Shown here one piece after another: positions 9,907 to 19,402 of a stretch of 64,000 nt of DNA. Position 1 is the first letter of the stretch, and each line of letters starts with the position of its first letter. The position numbers and the translations under genes are program-made. Under the pieces are notes generated by a model. That model saw only the letters and a list, made by a program, of their open reading frames with translations, did not search any database and had not been told where the DNA came from. Origin of the DNA: Bifidobacterium pseudolongum subsp. pseudolongum DSM 20099. GTDB taxonomy: Bacteria; Actinomycetota; Actinomycetes; Actinomycetales; Bifidobacteriaceae. The stretch lies in contig NZ_JDTZ01000005.1 in NCBI RefSeq assembly GCF_000771225.1, positions 248,001 through 312,000 on the forward strand. Reading direction: 5' to 3'.

Positions 9907-11997
9907 TCAGGCGTCGATCCAGCGGGCGTTGTGCGCGTTGCGCTGGATGAACAGACGGCGGGGCTCCACCTCGTCGCCCATGAGCATCGAGAACGTCTCG
10001 TCGGCCTGCAGCGCGTCTTCGATGTGCACCTGCTTGAGCACGCGGTTGGCCGGGTCCATCGTGGTCTCCCACAGTTCCTGATAGCTCATCTCGCCCAGAC
10101 CCTTGTAGCGCTGGATGCCTTCGCCCTTCGGCAGCGTGCGGCCGTTTGCCTTGCCTTCGGCGAGCACGCGGTCGCGCTCTGCGTCGGTGTACACGAAGTC
10201 GTGCGGGCCCTTGGTCCACTTGAGGCGGTACAGCGGCGGCATGGCCACATACACGTACCCCGCGTTGATCATGGGGCGCATGTACCGGAAGAACAGCGTC
10301 AGGTTCAGCGTGGCGATGTGCGCGCCGTCCACGTCGGCGTCGGCCATGATGATGACCTTGTGGTAGCGCACCTTGTCGATGTCGAAGTCCTCGCCGTAGC
10401 CGCCGCCGATCGCGGTGATGAGCGACTCGATCGTGTCCGACTTCATCATGCGGTCGAGGCTCGCGCGCTCGGTGTTGAGGATCTTGCCGCGCAACGGCAG
10501 GATCGCCTGCGTGATCGGGTTGCGGCCCTGGATGGCCGAGCCGCCTGCCGAATCGCCCTCGACGATGAACAGCTCGCACTCGCTCGGGTCGTTCGACTGG
10601 CAGTCCTTGAGCTTGTCGGGCATGCCGGCGGATTCGAAGATCGACTTGCGGCGCGTGTTCTCGCGCGCCTTCTTGGCGGCGATGCGCGCGCGCGAGGCCT
10701 CGATGGCCTTCTGGATGATGTTCTTGGCCTCGGTGGGGTGCGCATCGAACCAGTCGCCGAGCTTCTCGTTCATCACGCGCTGCACGAAGGTCTTGGCTTC
10801 GGAATTGCCGAGCTTCGTCTTCGTCTGGCCTTCGAACTGCGGGTTCGTCAGCTTCACCGAGATGACCGCGGTCAGGCCTTCGCGCACGTCGTCGCCGGAA
10901 AGGTTGTCATCCTTCTCTTTGAGGATGTTCTTGTCGCGCGCGTAGCGGTTCACCATGCTCGTGAGCGCCGCGCGGAAGCCCTCTTCGTGCGTGCCGCCCT
11001 CGGTCGTGGAGATCGTGTTCGCGAAGGTGTGCACGGACTCGGAGTACGCGGTGGTCCACTGCATGGCGATTTCGGCGGAGATGCCGATCTGCAGGTCCTC
11101 CGACTCGATGTCGATCACATCGGGCTCGATCGGCGTGGCCTTGCGCAGCTTGACCATGTAGTCCACGTAGTCCTTGATGCCGTTCGCGTACTGGTACGTG
11201 ACGGTCTGGTGCAGCTCCTCGGCGGCGTTGTCGCCGTCGCCGGTCACCTCGTCGCCCTGCACCTCGGTTTCGCGCATGTCGGTGAGCGTGATCTTGAGGC
11301 CCTTGTTCAGGAACGCCATCTGCTGGAAGCGGCTGCGCAGCGTCTCGAAGTCGTAGATCGTGGTCTCGAAGATCTTCGGGTCGGGCCAGAACGTGACCGA
11401 GGTGCCGGTCGTCTCGTCGTCGCGCATCGCACGGCCCTGCTTGAGCGGCGCGGTGGGGTGCTGGTTCACGTAGGTCTGCGTCCAGTAATAGCCCTGGCGG
11501 CGCACTTCGATGTCGACGCGCGTCGAGAGCGCGTTGACGACGGAGATGCCCACGCCGTGCAGGCCGCCGGAGACCGCGTAACCGCCGCCGCCGAACTTGC
11601 CGCCGGCATGCAGCTTCGTCATGACCGTCTCCACGCCGGAGACGCCTTCGCCCGGCACTTCGTCGACCGGGATGCCACGGCCGTCGTCGACGACGCGGAT
11701 GCCGTTGTCGGGCAGAATCGTCACCTCGATGTGCGAGGCGTAGCCGGCGAGCGCCTCGTCGACCGAATTGTCGACGATCTCGTACACCAGGTGGTGCAGG
11801 CCGCGCGGGCCGGTGGAGCCGATGTACATGCCCGGGCGGATGCGCACTGCCTCAAGGCCTTCGAGCACGCGCAGATCGCTCGCGTCGTAATGGTCGGGCG
11901 AGAGGGTATCGTCGAGCTGCGCTTCGGTCAGCTGGTCGTTGGCTGGATCGCCGGACTCGGGGGATTCCATCTTCGAATCGTCCGCAAGATCTGTCAC
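9907..11997 (-). CDS. gyrB: DNA gyrase subunit B
   Basis: ATPase subunit of gyrase. The GHKL ATP-binding segment includes [11 protein letters not shown]. The TOPRIM domain shows EGDSAGGSA and [10 protein letters not shown], then DADVDGAH. The 696-residue length is usual. I set the start at the GTG at 11997, 6 nt after AAAGGA. An upstream ATG at 12060 would add 21 residues (MCSRAYRPAHN...) without family similarity. It heads the gyrB-gyrA-DUF3566 unit. On the mRNA side the leader contains a 7-bp hairpin, AAACGCC/GGCGTTT, near 12063-12082. Confidence 0.98.
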   Translation of the reverse strand: MTDLADDSKMESPESGDPANDQLTEAQLDDTLSPDHYDASDLRVLEGLEAVRIRPGMYIGSTGPRGLHHLVYEIVDNSVDEALAGYASHIEVTILPDNGIRVVDDGRGIPVDEVPGEGVSGVETVMTKLHAGGKFGGGGYAVSGGLHGVGISVVNALSTRVDIEVRRQGYYWTQTYVNQHPTAPLKQGRAMRDDETTGTSVTFWPDPKIFETTIYDFETLRSRFQQMAFLNKGLKITLTDMRETEVQGDEVTGDGDNAAEELHQTVTYQYANGIKDYVDYMVKLRKATPIEPDVIDIESEDLQIGISAEIAMQWTTAYSESVHTFANTISTTEGGTHEEGFRAALTSMVNRYARDKNILKEKDDNLSGDDVREGLTAVISVKLTNPQFEGQTKTKLGNSEAKTFVQRVMNEKLGDWFDAHPTEAKNIIQKAIEASRARIAAKKARENTRRKSIFESAGMPDKLKDCQSNDPSECELFIVEGDSAGGSAIQGRNPITQAILPLRGKILNTERASLDRMMKSDTIESLITAIGGGYGEDFDIDKVRYHKVIIMADADVDGAHIATLNLTLFFRYMRPMINAGYVYVAMPPLYRLKWTKGPHDFVYTDAERDRVLAEGKANGRTLPKGEGIQRYKGLGEMSYQELWETTMDPANRVLKQVHIEDALQADETFSMLMGDEVEPRRLFIQRNAHNARWIDA

Positions 11998-12170
11998 AGA
12001 GATTCCTTTCTGCGTTCGCCGTGAAGGGTTATGCGCAGGGCGATATGCCCTAGAACACAAATAAAACGCCCTTCTAGGCGTTTAGGTAGTCTACTAAGTA
12101 TTCTACTTGCGCATAGGGACGTCTCCGCACAGCGGGCTCGCTGCGGATTTTCACGCGCATCATCGCCGCA

Positions 12171-12677
12171 TCAACGCTCGCGCGGCGGCCTCATATTGTG
12201 TTGTACGTACAACCGTTTGCGCATGCCCGGCCCATGCGCCTGCGGCCCCACCACGCGCACGTCGTCCACGGTCAGCCCGGTGAGCGTCTTGCGCACTTTC
12301 TCGAGGATCTGCGGCCGCAGGAACTGCACCTGTTGGGTCCATGCGGGCGATTCCGTGCTGATTGTGAGCACGCCGTCGGCGAGCCGCTCCACGCGCGTGT
12401 GCGCGGCGAGCACATCGCCCACGATCGACGCCCAATCCTCGGTCAGCGCGGCGATCTGCATGTGGGGGAGCCAGCCGGCGCGCTGCAGGAATCCGGACAT
12501 CACACCGCCGAACCCGCGCACGTCGCGCCCCGGTTTGCCGAAGTTCTCGCGCGCCTGCTCGCGCTTGATGCGCCGTTCGCGGATCAGCCCGGCGCGGTCG
12601 CTCAGGCGTTTGAACTCCTGCGCGCCGAGTTTGCGTTCGTCGAGGTGGAGCGCCACCGCCACTGGTTCGCGGATCAT
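12171..12677 (-). CDS. DciA/DUF721 family protein (replicative helicase loading)
   Basis: A DUF721 protein of the DciA type, which in bacteria without DnaC assists loading of the DnaB helicase. It has 168 residues: a charged N-terminal half (RERRIKREQARENFG), then the KH-like DUF721 core with EDWASIVGDVLAAHTRVERL and GVLTISTESPAWTQQVQFL. The start overlaps the recF stop in an ATGA arrangement, so the two are translationally coupled. This matches the dnaA-dnaN-recF-DUF721-gyrB order seen across Actinobacteria. Confidence 0.85.
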   Translation of the reverse strand: MIREPVAVALHLDERKLGAQEFKRLSDRAGLIRERRIKREQARENFGKPGRDVRGFGGVMSGFLQRAGWLPHMQIAALTEDWASIVGDVLAAHTRVERLADGVLTISTESPAWTQQVQFLRPQILEKVRKTLTGLTVDDVRVVGPQAHGPGMRKRLYVQHNMRPPRER

Positions 12678-13822
12678 GCGTCCTCCCCGTGTTCCATGCG
12701 GGCGCGCAGATCGTGCACGTCGATCACGTGCGCGCCGGCGATCGGCGGAATGTCGGAAGCTGCGGCCACGGTGATGATCACCTGCCGCTGCGCCTGCGCG
12801 AAGGCGAGGATCTGCGCGCGCCGAGTCTCGTCGAGCTGGGCGAACACGTCATCGAGGACCACCACGGGCTGCGTGCCGTATTCCTGATTGAGCAGCTCGT
12901 AGACGGCCATTTTGAGCGCCAGGCCGAGCGTCCACATCTCGCCGTTCGACGCGAATTCGCGCGCGGGCATGCCGTTGAGCTGCACCACGAGCTCGTCGCG
13001 CTGCGGGCCGATCAGGTTCTGCCCGCGCGCCACTTCGCCCGCATACAGCCGTTGGAAGTGCTGGCTGATCCGCGCCGCCGGATCGTCGCCGTCGAGGACT
13101 TCGGCGAACGACGGCTCATACAGCAGCGACGCCTGTTCGCCGGCACCCGAAAGCCGTGCCACGAGGTCCGCGAAGGGCCGCTGCAGGCGCTCCACGAGGT
13201 CGATGCGCGCACGCGTGATCTGCAGGCCGAGTTCGATGTATTGGCCGGTCCAGATCTCCAGACCGGTCAGCGCGGTGTCGCGGTAGGCGTCGAAGCCGCG
13301 TTCGGCCGCGCCGAGCTGTTTGAGCAGGGCCGCGCGCTGTTTGGCGACGTGCGTGAAGCGCTGCAGCTGATCCGCATAACCGCGCATGAGCATCGCCGCG
13401 GTCTGGTTCATGAACTGCCGGCGCGCGCCCGGATCGCCCGCCACGAGCCGCTGGTCGTCCGGCGTGAACGCGACGAGCGGGATCATGCCGGCGATGTCGC
13501 GCATGTAACGAGACGAACCGCCGTTGATGCGCGCGCGGTTGGCGCCTTTCGCGCGGATCGTGGCCTCGATTGTGGTGGGCGGCTCATCCGGTTCGTCGCT
13601 GACGTTCGCGCGGATCGTGGCCTGCGTGTGGCCGCGCTGCACGAGCGGCAGCGACGACGTGGCGCGGTGGCTCGCCCCCGTGGCGAGCACTTCGAGCGCC
13701 TCCACGATGTTGGTCTTGCCCAGGCCGTTGGCCCCCTGCAGGATGGTGACGCCGGGGGCCAGGTCGAGCAGGCAATGATCCCATGACCGGAAATGGTCGA
13801 GCGCCAAGCGCGAAACAACCAT
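12674..13822 (-). CDS. recF: DNA replication/repair protein RecF
   Basis: An SMC-like ATPase that binds gapped DNA and helps RecO/RecR load RecA. Walker A GANGLGKT is at residues 30-37 and Walker B VVVLDDVFAQLD near residue 325. The 382-residue length fits the family. The ATG at 13822 gives the canonical N-terminus MVVSRLALDHFRSWD and lies 8 nt downstream of the dnaN stop. The longer ORF from 14416 is a shadow of dnaN. Confidence 0.97.
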   Translation of the reverse strand: MVVSRLALDHFRSWDHCLLDLAPGVTILQGANGLGKTNIVEALEVLATGASHRATSSLPLVQRGHTQATIRANVSDEPDEPPTTIEATIRAKGANRARINGGSSRYMRDIAGMIPLVAFTPDDQRLVAGDPGARRQFMNQTAAMLMRGYADQLQRFTHVAKQRAALLKQLGAAERGFDAYRDTALTGLEIWTGQYIELGLQITRARIDLVERLQRPFADLVARLSGAGEQASLLYEPSFAEVLDGDDPAARISQHFQRLYAGEVARGQNLIGPQRDELVVQLNGMPAREFASNGEMWTLGLALKMAVYELLNQEYGTQPVVVLDDVFAQLDETRRAQILAFAQAQRQVIITVAAASDIPPIAGAHVIDVHDLRARMEHGEDA

Positions 13823-13830
13823 GATACGCG

Positions 13831-14955
13831 TCAGTTGCCGAAGCGCATCGGCACGAGCAGGTAGCGGTAGGCGAGCGATTCCTCGGAATCGGCCTCCTGC
13901 TGGCCGTTGAATTCGACCGGCTTGATTGCCGTCGTCATCTTCATGCGTATGAACGGTTCGGCGATGGCGCTCAGGCCTTCGCGCAGGTAGTTCGGGTTGA
14001 ATGCCACGGTGATGTCTTCGCCGTCGAGGTCCACGTCGAGGATCTCGTTCGCGGAGGCCTCGTCCGCGGCGCCGGCCGAGAGCGTGAGCTCCTGGCCGGC
14101 GAACACCATGCGGATGGGGGCGTTGCGTTCGGCCACGAGCGAGACGCGCTTGATCGCGTCGAGCAGCGCCTGCTTGTCGATGACGACGTGGATGGGGTAG
14201 GAGTCGGCATACAGCTTGTCCACGTTGGGGAATTCGCCGTCGATGAGCTGCACGGTGGAGATGCGGCCGGCGTTCTCGATGCCGAGGAGTGAGGGGTTCT
14301 GCGGGTCCAGATAGACGATCACGTTCTGGTGCTCGTCGATGGAACGGGAGATGTCGCGCAGGTGCGAGCCGCCGACGAGCGTGATCGCGCTCAGGTCGTC
14401 GCTCTGCGGCGTCCACTGGAACGTGGAGCGCGAGAGGCGGAAGCGGTCGGTTGAAGACATGGTGACCGAATCGCCTTCGAAGCGCATCTGGATGCCGGTG
14501 AGCACCGGGCGGCTTTCGTCGCGCGCCACGGCCACAGCGGCCTGGTTCACCGACTGCGTGAAGGTCTGCGCGTCCACCTGGCCGAGCTGCGGGGGCAGCT
14601 GCGGCAGGTCCGGATATTCGGTTTCGGGCATGAGCTGCAACGTGAACGTGGACTTGCCCGAGGTGATCTGCAGCGTGGATCCGTTGGTCTGCATGTAGGC
14701 CTTTTCGGAAGGCAGCGACTTGCTGATGTCGGCAAGCAGTTTGCCCGGCACCACCACAGTGCCCTCCTCATCCACACCGGCCTCCACATGGTCGCGGGCG
14801 GAAATCTCATAGGTGAACGCCGAAAGACGCAGCGTCCCCTCCGTTGCTTCCAATTTCACACCGGAAAGGATTGGATTGGTGGGGCGTGCATTGAGCACAC
14901 TCGTGGTCCATGCTACGGCGTCTGCGAACGAGGCGGAATTGACTTCGACTTTCAT
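13831..14955 (-). CDS. dnaN: DNA polymerase III sliding clamp (beta subunit)
   Basis: The dimeric clamp that tethers polymerase III to DNA. The 374 residues contain the three repeated clamp domains. The conserved C-terminal hydrophobic cleft strand YRYLLVPMR is present. GGGAGC lies just ahead of the ATG. It is separated from dnaA by a 498-bp region full of DnaA boxes, so it probably has its own promoter there, and it leads dnaN-recF-dciA. Confidence 0.97.
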   Translation of the reverse strand: MKVEVNSASFADAVAWTTSVLNARPTNPILSGVKLEATEGTLRLSAFTYEISARDHVEAGVDEEGTVVVPGKLLADISKSLPSEKAYMQTNGSTLQITSGKSTFTLQLMPETEYPDLPQLPPQLGQVDAQTFTQSVNQAAVAVARDESRPVLTGIQMRFEGDSVTMSSTDRFRLSRSTFQWTPQSDDLSAITLVGGSHLRDISRSIDEHQNVIVYLDPQNPSLLGIENAGRISTVQLIDGEFPNVDKLYADSYPIHVVIDKQALLDAIKRVSLVAERNAPIRMVFAGQELTLSAGAADEASANEILDVDLDGEDITVAFNPNYLREGLSAIAEPFIRMKMTTAIKPVEFNGQQEADSEESLAYRYLLVPMRFGN

Positions 14956-15453
14956 GTTGCTCCCTGCATTGGTGACTGGTGGTGCTGTCTGAAGTTCATT
15001 CTAGCGAGTCTGCACGCTTGTTCTCTCACTGCTTGGTGTGGATTGCCGCGCGGAGTTATGAAGATGGTGATGGGTCTTAAGTGGGTAAGGAATAATCGTA
15101 ATAATAACGGCTGTGGATTTGTGGATAACCTGCGAAAGCCTTTCCACCATGGGGATTGTGGACAACTTGTGTATGTGGATAACCGCTGCGGATAATGTGG
15201 ATAAATAGCCGAGTTATCCACCATTGCGAGAAGGTGGCTGATGTATCCACATTTTTTGTGAATTCATCCACGGTGCATCCACGCGATCTTGGTAGTTTTC
15301 CACGGGTTATCCCCTGAAGTTACCCACATATGTGGGTAACCATGTGGATAACTTTTTTCGTCGAAGCACACCTGCCGGTGTGTCGCGCCGGCGGAACATC
15401 CACGGCGGCCTGTGGATGGGCACACAAATAACCCAGTATACGGCGCACCCAAG
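14956..15453. other. dnaA-dnaN intergenic region with DnaA boxes (oriC candidate)
   Basis: Perfect TTATCCACA boxes (read on the minus strand) at 15120-15128, 15174-15182, 15196-15204 and 15343-15351. One-mismatch boxes lie at 15214-15222 (TTATCCACC), 15243-15251 (GTATCCACA), 15320-15328 (TTACCCACA) and 15331-15339 (its inverted partner). An AT-rich stretch (15090-15120, AATAATCGTAATAATAACG) could act as an unwinding element. This box density and the position next to dnaA are typical of an actinobacterial oriC. Confidence 0.8.
15319..15340. repeat. Perfect 22-bp palindrome made of two DnaA-like boxes
   Basis: Half-site GTTACCCACAT followed directly by its exact reverse complement. Each half holds a TTACCCACA box, so two DnaA monomers could bind head to head with no spacer. 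A perfect DnaA box follows 3 nt later. Confidence 0.7.
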
Positions 15454-17031
15454 CTATTCGCTGATGCGCTGGCGCAGCTGCAGCGTCAGCTCGGTGACGT
15501 ATGTGTAGATTTGCGGGTTGTCTTTCATGCCTTCCGAGATCGTCTTGCAGTTGTGCATGACCGTGGTATGGTCGCGCCCGCCGAACACCTGGCCGATGTT
15601 CACGAGGCTCATGCTCGTCAGGTCGCGCGTCAGGTACATGGCGATCTGGCGTGCGATCGTCACGTTCTTGGTGCGGGTGGGGCCCACGAGGTCGTCGAAC
15701 GTGAGGTGGAAATACTTCGCCACACGGCCGATGATGTCGGTCGGCTTGAGCTCGATGTCAGTCGAGAAGAAGTCCTGCAGCGTCTGCTCGGCGAGGATGC
15801 GCGTGACCGGCTGGTTGTTGAGCGAGGCGAGCGCCGTCACACGGTTCAGCGCGCCTTCGAGCTCGCGGATGTTGTCGGTGAACCGCTCGGCGATCAGGTC
15901 GAGCACGTCGTTGGGCACATACGTGCCGTTCGTGGAGACGAGCATGCGCAGAATCGCGATGCGCGTCTCGAGGTCCGGCGGCTTGACGTCGACGGTCAGG
16001 CCCTGCTCGAAGCGCGAGATGAGTCGTGCTTCGAAGCCCTTGAGGTTCTTCGGTGGTACGTCGGACGCGATGACGATGCGCTTGTTGTTCTGGTAGAGCG
16101 AGTTGAACGTGTGGAAGAACTGCTCGAGCGTCGACTCCTTGTCTCCCAGGAACTGGATGTCGTCGATGAGCAGCACGTCGATCTCGCGGTATTTGCGGTT
16201 GAACTCGTTGATGCGGCTTTCCCCGCTCGCCTTGTCGGCGCGCAGCGAGTCGATGAACTCGTTGGTGAACTCCTCGCTCGTCACATAGCGCACGCGCGTG
16301 CCGGGCTGCTTGAGCAGCGCGTAGTTGCCGATCGCGTTGAGCAGATGGGTCTTGCCCAGGCCCGATCCGCCGTAGATACACAAGGGGTTGAAGTCCTGGC
16401 CCGAGCCTTCCGCCACGGCGAGCGCCACGGTGCGCGCGAAGCGGTTCGAATCGCCGGGCACGAAGGTGTCGAACGTGTCGTTGCGGTTGAGGTGCGTCTC
16501 CGGGTCGAGTGACGGCTTGCGCTGGCGGTCCTTCATCGGCACCTGCGGGAACGAGCCGGTGGATGCGGGCATGTCGAAGTTCGTGCCGGGCATGATGTCT
16601 TCGAAGGTCTGTACCACGGCCTCGTCGTAATGCGTGGCGGGCTTGGCCGGGGCGGCGGACCCGCGCGGCGCCGCTTCGGCCGCGGCCGGTTTCGCACGGC
16701 TCGGCGCGCGTTCGGCCTCGACCTGCGCCCCGGGCGGCGTGGCGCGCGTGGAGGACTGCAGGATCTTGAACGCGGGGAACAGTTCGATGCCGCCGTTGGC
16801 CACCTTGAGCGCCTGCAGCAGCACGGAGTTGAGGTCGGTCTGCAGCATGCGCTGGGTTTCGTTGTTCTCCACGGCCAAAATGATCGTGGTGCCGTAGATC
16901 GCCTCGGGCAGCACGCCTTCGAACCACCCCTTCTGCCGGGCGGACAGTGTCGCGTTGCCGCGTAGAAGGGTAAGCGCGTTCGACCAGATCAGGGCTGATT
17001 GGGTGCCCGGATCGAGATTGTCTCCGCTCAT
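15454..17031 (-). CDS. dnaA: Chromosomal replication initiator DnaA
   Basis: An AAA+ initiator that binds DnaA boxes and opens oriC. It has 525 residues: domain I (1-90), a long proline/alanine-rich linker (95-175), then domain III with Walker A GGSGLGKT at 221-228 and Walker B VLLIDDIQFLGD. Domain IV carries the DnaA signature FGGRDHTTVMHNC. GGAGA lies 7 nt before the ATG. DnaA boxes on both flanks suggest autoregulation. It is transcribed leftward, divergent from rpmH. Confidence 0.98.
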   Translation of the reverse strand: MSGDNLDPGTQSALIWSNALTLLRGNATLSARQKGWFEGVLPEAIYGTTIILAVENNETQRMLQTDLNSVLLQALKVANGGIELFPAFKILQSSTRATPPGAQVEAERAPSRAKPAAAEAAPRGSAAPAKPATHYDEAVVQTFEDIMPGTNFDMPASTGSFPQVPMKDRQRKPSLDPETHLNRNDTFDTFVPGDSNRFARTVALAVAEGSGQDFNPLCIYGGSGLGKTHLLNAIGNYALLKQPGTRVRYVTSEEFTNEFIDSLRADKASGESRINEFNRKYREIDVLLIDDIQFLGDKESTLEQFFHTFNSLYQNNKRIVIASDVPPKNLKGFEARLISRFEQGLTVDVKPPDLETRIAILRMLVSTNGTYVPNDVLDLIAERFTDNIRELEGALNRVTALASLNNQPVTRILAEQTLQDFFSTDIELKPTDIIGRVAKYFHLTFDDLVGPTRTKNVTIARQIAMYLTRDLTSMSLVNIGQVFGGRDHTTVMHNCKTISEGMKDNPQIYTYVTELTLQLRQRISE

Positions 17032-17359
17032 AGCTGCATCTCCACTGTCATCAGAAAAAACCTAACAGCATATGTTTACTCCGACTGAAGGAAGTTATCC
17101 ACATGCTTGCGTGTTGAAAACACTGGATTTGTGAATAACATTGGTGTAGTTTGTGGATAAGTCCCTGTGAGTTTCCCCATAGATTGCAACGATTCTGTGG
17201 ATTTTCCGCCCCGCGTATCCACTGCGGTTGCGGCTGTGCCGTAGGCTGACTTGGAGCCGCCCTCCCCGCGGGGTAGGGGTATCGGTAGATTAGTAGGGAT
17301 TGTGTCAAGAAGCGCCATGCGTGAAACATGGCGCGTACGTTTTAACGGGAGCATCAACC
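17032..17359. other. dnaA-rpmH intergenic region with DnaA boxes
   Basis: Consensus boxes at 17095-17103 (TTATCCACA), 17130-17138 (TTATTCACA on the minus strand) and 17152-17160 (TTATCCACA on the minus strand). An A/T-rich segment (17055-17090) lies upstream of dnaA. The right half, 17200-17359, should hold the rpmH promoter and leader; I cannot fix a -10 with confidence. Confidence 0.7.
17312..17334 (+). other. Stem-loop in the rpmH leader
   Basis: GCGCCATG (17312-17319), loop CGTGAAA, CATGGCGC (17327-17334). It lies 25 nt before the rpmH start. No T-run follows, so it is more likely a leader structure than a terminator. Confidence 0.5.
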
Positions 17360-17494
17360 ATGAAGAGGACCTTCCAGCCGAACAACCGCCGCCGTCACAT
17401 GAAGCACGGCTTCCGCGCCCGCATGCGCACCCGCGCCGGCCGCGCCATCATCAATCGTCGTCGTTCCAAGGGCCGCAAGACCCTCTCCGCCTGA
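17360..17494 (+). CDS. rpmH: 50S ribosomal protein L34
   Basis: The smallest large-subunit ribosomal protein. It has 44 residues beginning [12 protein letters not shown] and continuing [15 protein letters not shown], ending SKGRKTLSA, the complete family signature. GGGAG lies 9 nt upstream of the ATG. The longer in-frame reading from 17300 is leader sequence. It is followed 17 nt later by rnpA, the usual pairing. Confidence 0.98.
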   Translation: MKRTFQPNNRRRHMKHGFRARMRTRAGRAIINRRRSKGRKTLSA

Positions 17495-17511
17495 TTCCAT
17501 CTGACGGCGAA

Positions 17512-17886
17512 GTGGAACGGCTCAAGAGCCACCGCGAATTCGTAGCCGTCCTGCGCCACCGCCGCCGCGTGTCAAGCCACGACATCGTGTTGCATTACCG
17601 CATGCGCGCCGCAGGTGAGCGTGCCCACGGCAACGTGGGGTCGGACGTGCGCGTCGGCCTGGCCGTTTCCAAGGCAGTGGGCAACGCGGTCACGCGCAAC
17701 GCGGTCAAACGCCGCTTTCGCGTGCTCGCCCGGCGGTACGAACATGAGCTGCCCGGGCAATGCGACATCGTATTGCGCGCCAAGCCGAGTGCGGCGGGCG
17801 CGCAGTTCGCGTCACTCGACGCGCAGATGGCGCAGCTGTTCCGCGCGGTGCATACGAAGACGGATCAGTCGGCAGGCCAATCGTGA
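17512..17886 (+). CDS. rnpA: Ribonuclease P protein component
   Basis: The protein subunit that binds the RNase P RNA and helps mature tRNA 5' ends. The GTG start at 17512 gives 124 residues beginning [10 protein letters not shown], the normal family N-terminus. The RNA-binding 'RNR' helix reads [18 protein letters not shown]. The ribosome site is weak and the gap after rpmH is only 17 nt, so translation is probably coupled. Readings that start earlier simply run through rpmH in another frame. Confidence 0.95.
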   Translation: MERLKSHREFVAVLRHRRRVSSHDIVLHYRMRAAGERAHGNVGSDVRVGLAVSKAVGNAVTRNAVKRRFRVLARRYEHELPGQCDIVLRAKPSAAGAQFASLDAQMAQLFRAVHTKTDQSAGQS

Positions 17887-17906
17887 CATTACATGCAGGG
17901 CAGGTG

Positions 17907-18191
17907 ATGATTCGCTGCATCCGCTGGTACCAACGGCGGATTTCGGCGAATACCCCGCCCTCATGTCGTTATTACCCCTCATGTTCCAACTACGCGCTCC
18001 AGGCCATCGGCCGGTACGGGGCGTTCCGTGGCGGCCTGCTCGCCGCACTGCGCCTGCTGCGCTGCCGTCCGTGGAGTGCGGGCGGCATCGATGACGTGCC
18101 GCAGCGGTTCTCATTGTTCTACAGATTTTCCTGGTCACGCGCGCACGAAGAGCCGCGGCTGACCCCATTGCCTCACGACGAGAAGGAGTGA
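17907..18191 (+). CDS. yidD: Membrane protein insertion efficiency factor YidD
   Basis: A small, membrane-associated protein that assists YidC-dependent insertion. The 94 residues hold the DUF37 signature CRYYPSCSNYALQAI and then RPWSAGGIDDVP. AGGG lies 6 nt before the ATG at 17907. A GTG at 17883, which overlaps the rnpA stop, would add 8 residues and is the alternative start. It lies between rnpA and yidC as in most bacteria. Confidence 0.92.
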   Translation: MIRCIRWYQRRISANTPPSCRYYPSCSNYALQAIGRYGAFRGGLLAALRLLRCRPWSAGGIDDVPQRFSLFYRFSWSRAHEEPRLTPLPHDEKE

Positions 18192-18201
18192 ACGGCCAGA
18201 T

Positions 18202-19206
18202 ATGTCGGATAATTTTCTTTTGGATAGCGGATTCTGGGGGTGGCTGTACAAGCTGCTGACCCCGGTGGAGTGGCTCATGACGCAGGTCATGTACTGGTTC
18301 CACAAATTGCTCACGCTCATCGGCATGCCGGCCGTGGGCCTTTCCTGGGTGCTCTCGATCATCTTCCTCGTGATCGTGGTGCAGGCCTGCGTCTTCCCGC
18401 TGTTCTACAAGCAGATGAAGTCGATGCGCGGCATGCAGGCGATCCAGCCGAAGATGATGAAGATCCAGAACAAATACAAGGGCAAGAACGATCCCGCGAG
18501 CAGAGAGGCGATGCAGCGCGAGATGATGAAGCTCTACAAGGACAACAACGCCAATCCGGCGGGGTCGTGCCTTCCGATGCTCATCCAGGGCCCGGTCTTC
18601 ATGTGCATGTTCTACGTGCTTTCGGCCATTCCGTACATCGCCCGCGGCAAGCGCGCGCCACTGGGCGCCTTTGACGTGGCCACCGCGCAGGAGTTCTCCT
18701 CGACTACGTTCTTCGGCACCAAGGTCTCCGACACGTTCACCACCGCCGGCACAAGCGGCAAGATCGTCATCGGCATCTTCGTGTTCGCCATGTGTGCGTG
18801 CCTGTGGTACATGCAGTGGAACACGATGCGCCGCAACACCGCGCCCGCCTCGATGAACAAGCAGACCGAACGCATGCAGAAGATGATGCTGTGGGTGTTC
18901 CCCGTCATGTATATCTTCTCCGGTGTGGCCATGCCGTTCGCCGTGCTCGTCTACTGGCTCGCCAACAACATCTGCAACCTGCTGCGTTCGTTCTGGCAGC
19001 TGCACGAGTTCCCGACCCCGGGTTCGCCCGCCGCGGAGGACAAAGAGAAGCGCGACCACGACAACGAGAACAAGCGCCGCGCCGCCAAGGGCTTGCCGTC
19101 GATCGAGGAGGAGAAGCTCATCGAGGCCAAGCAGGAGGCCGAGCGCAAGGCCTCGCAGGGCCACCAGCGCCAGCAGCCGCAGCGCAAGAACCGCCGCAAG
19201 AAATAA
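18202..19206 (+). CDS. yidC: Membrane protein insertase YidC/Oxa1
   Basis: Inserts and folds inner-membrane proteins, alone or with SecYEG. The 334 residues show five hydrophobic segments. The first lies near residues 30-50, and a pair follows the charged loop KQMKSMRGMQAIQPKMMKI. The C-terminal tail is very basic (QPQRKNRRKK) and likely contacts ribosomes. AAGGAG lies upstream of the ATG. A strong terminator follows at 19234-19270. Confidence 0.96.
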   Translation: MSDNFLLDSGFWGWLYKLLTPVEWLMTQVMYWFHKLLTLIGMPAVGLSWVLSIIFLVIVVQACVFPLFYKQMKSMRGMQAIQPKMMKIQNKYKGKNDPASREAMQREMMKLYKDNNANPAGSCLPMLIQGPVFMCMFYVLSAIPYIARGKRAPLGAFDVATAQEFSSTTFFGTKVSDTFTTAGTSGKIVIGIFVFAMCACLWYMQWNTMRRNTAPASMNKQTERMQKMMLWVFPVMYIFSGVAMPFAVLVYWLANNICNLLRSFWQLHEFPTPGSPAAEDKEKRDHDNENKRRAAKGLPSIEEEKLIEAKQEAERKASQGHQRQQPQRKNRRKK

Positions 19207-19233
19207 GCGCTGCGCCACTGCGAATCCATGCAT

Positions 19234-19270
19234 ATCCCCGCGCCCCTCACCCGAAGGGCGCGGGGATTTT
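19234..19270 (+). terminator. Terminator after yidC
   Basis: 12-bp stem ATCCCCGCGCCC / GGGCGCGGGGAT, a 10-nt loop, then TTT. It ends the rpmH-rnpA-yidD-yidC transcript. Confidence 0.8.
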
Positions 19271-19402
19271 CGATACCGATGCGTGTTGTTCCATACCGTT
19301 GTTTTACACTTGGGAACGACCTGTGTAAGTACGGGCGCCCGCGCACATCGCCCCGGGCGCGCCTGAAGGCCCCATGCCCGGGCTATGAACGAAGGAGCAG
19401 TT

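Noticed and set aside
12061-12170. Gene or terminator between gyrB and dciA
   Set aside because: Only a 7-bp hairpin without a T-run and no coding potential; it is most likely the gyrB leader and promoter.
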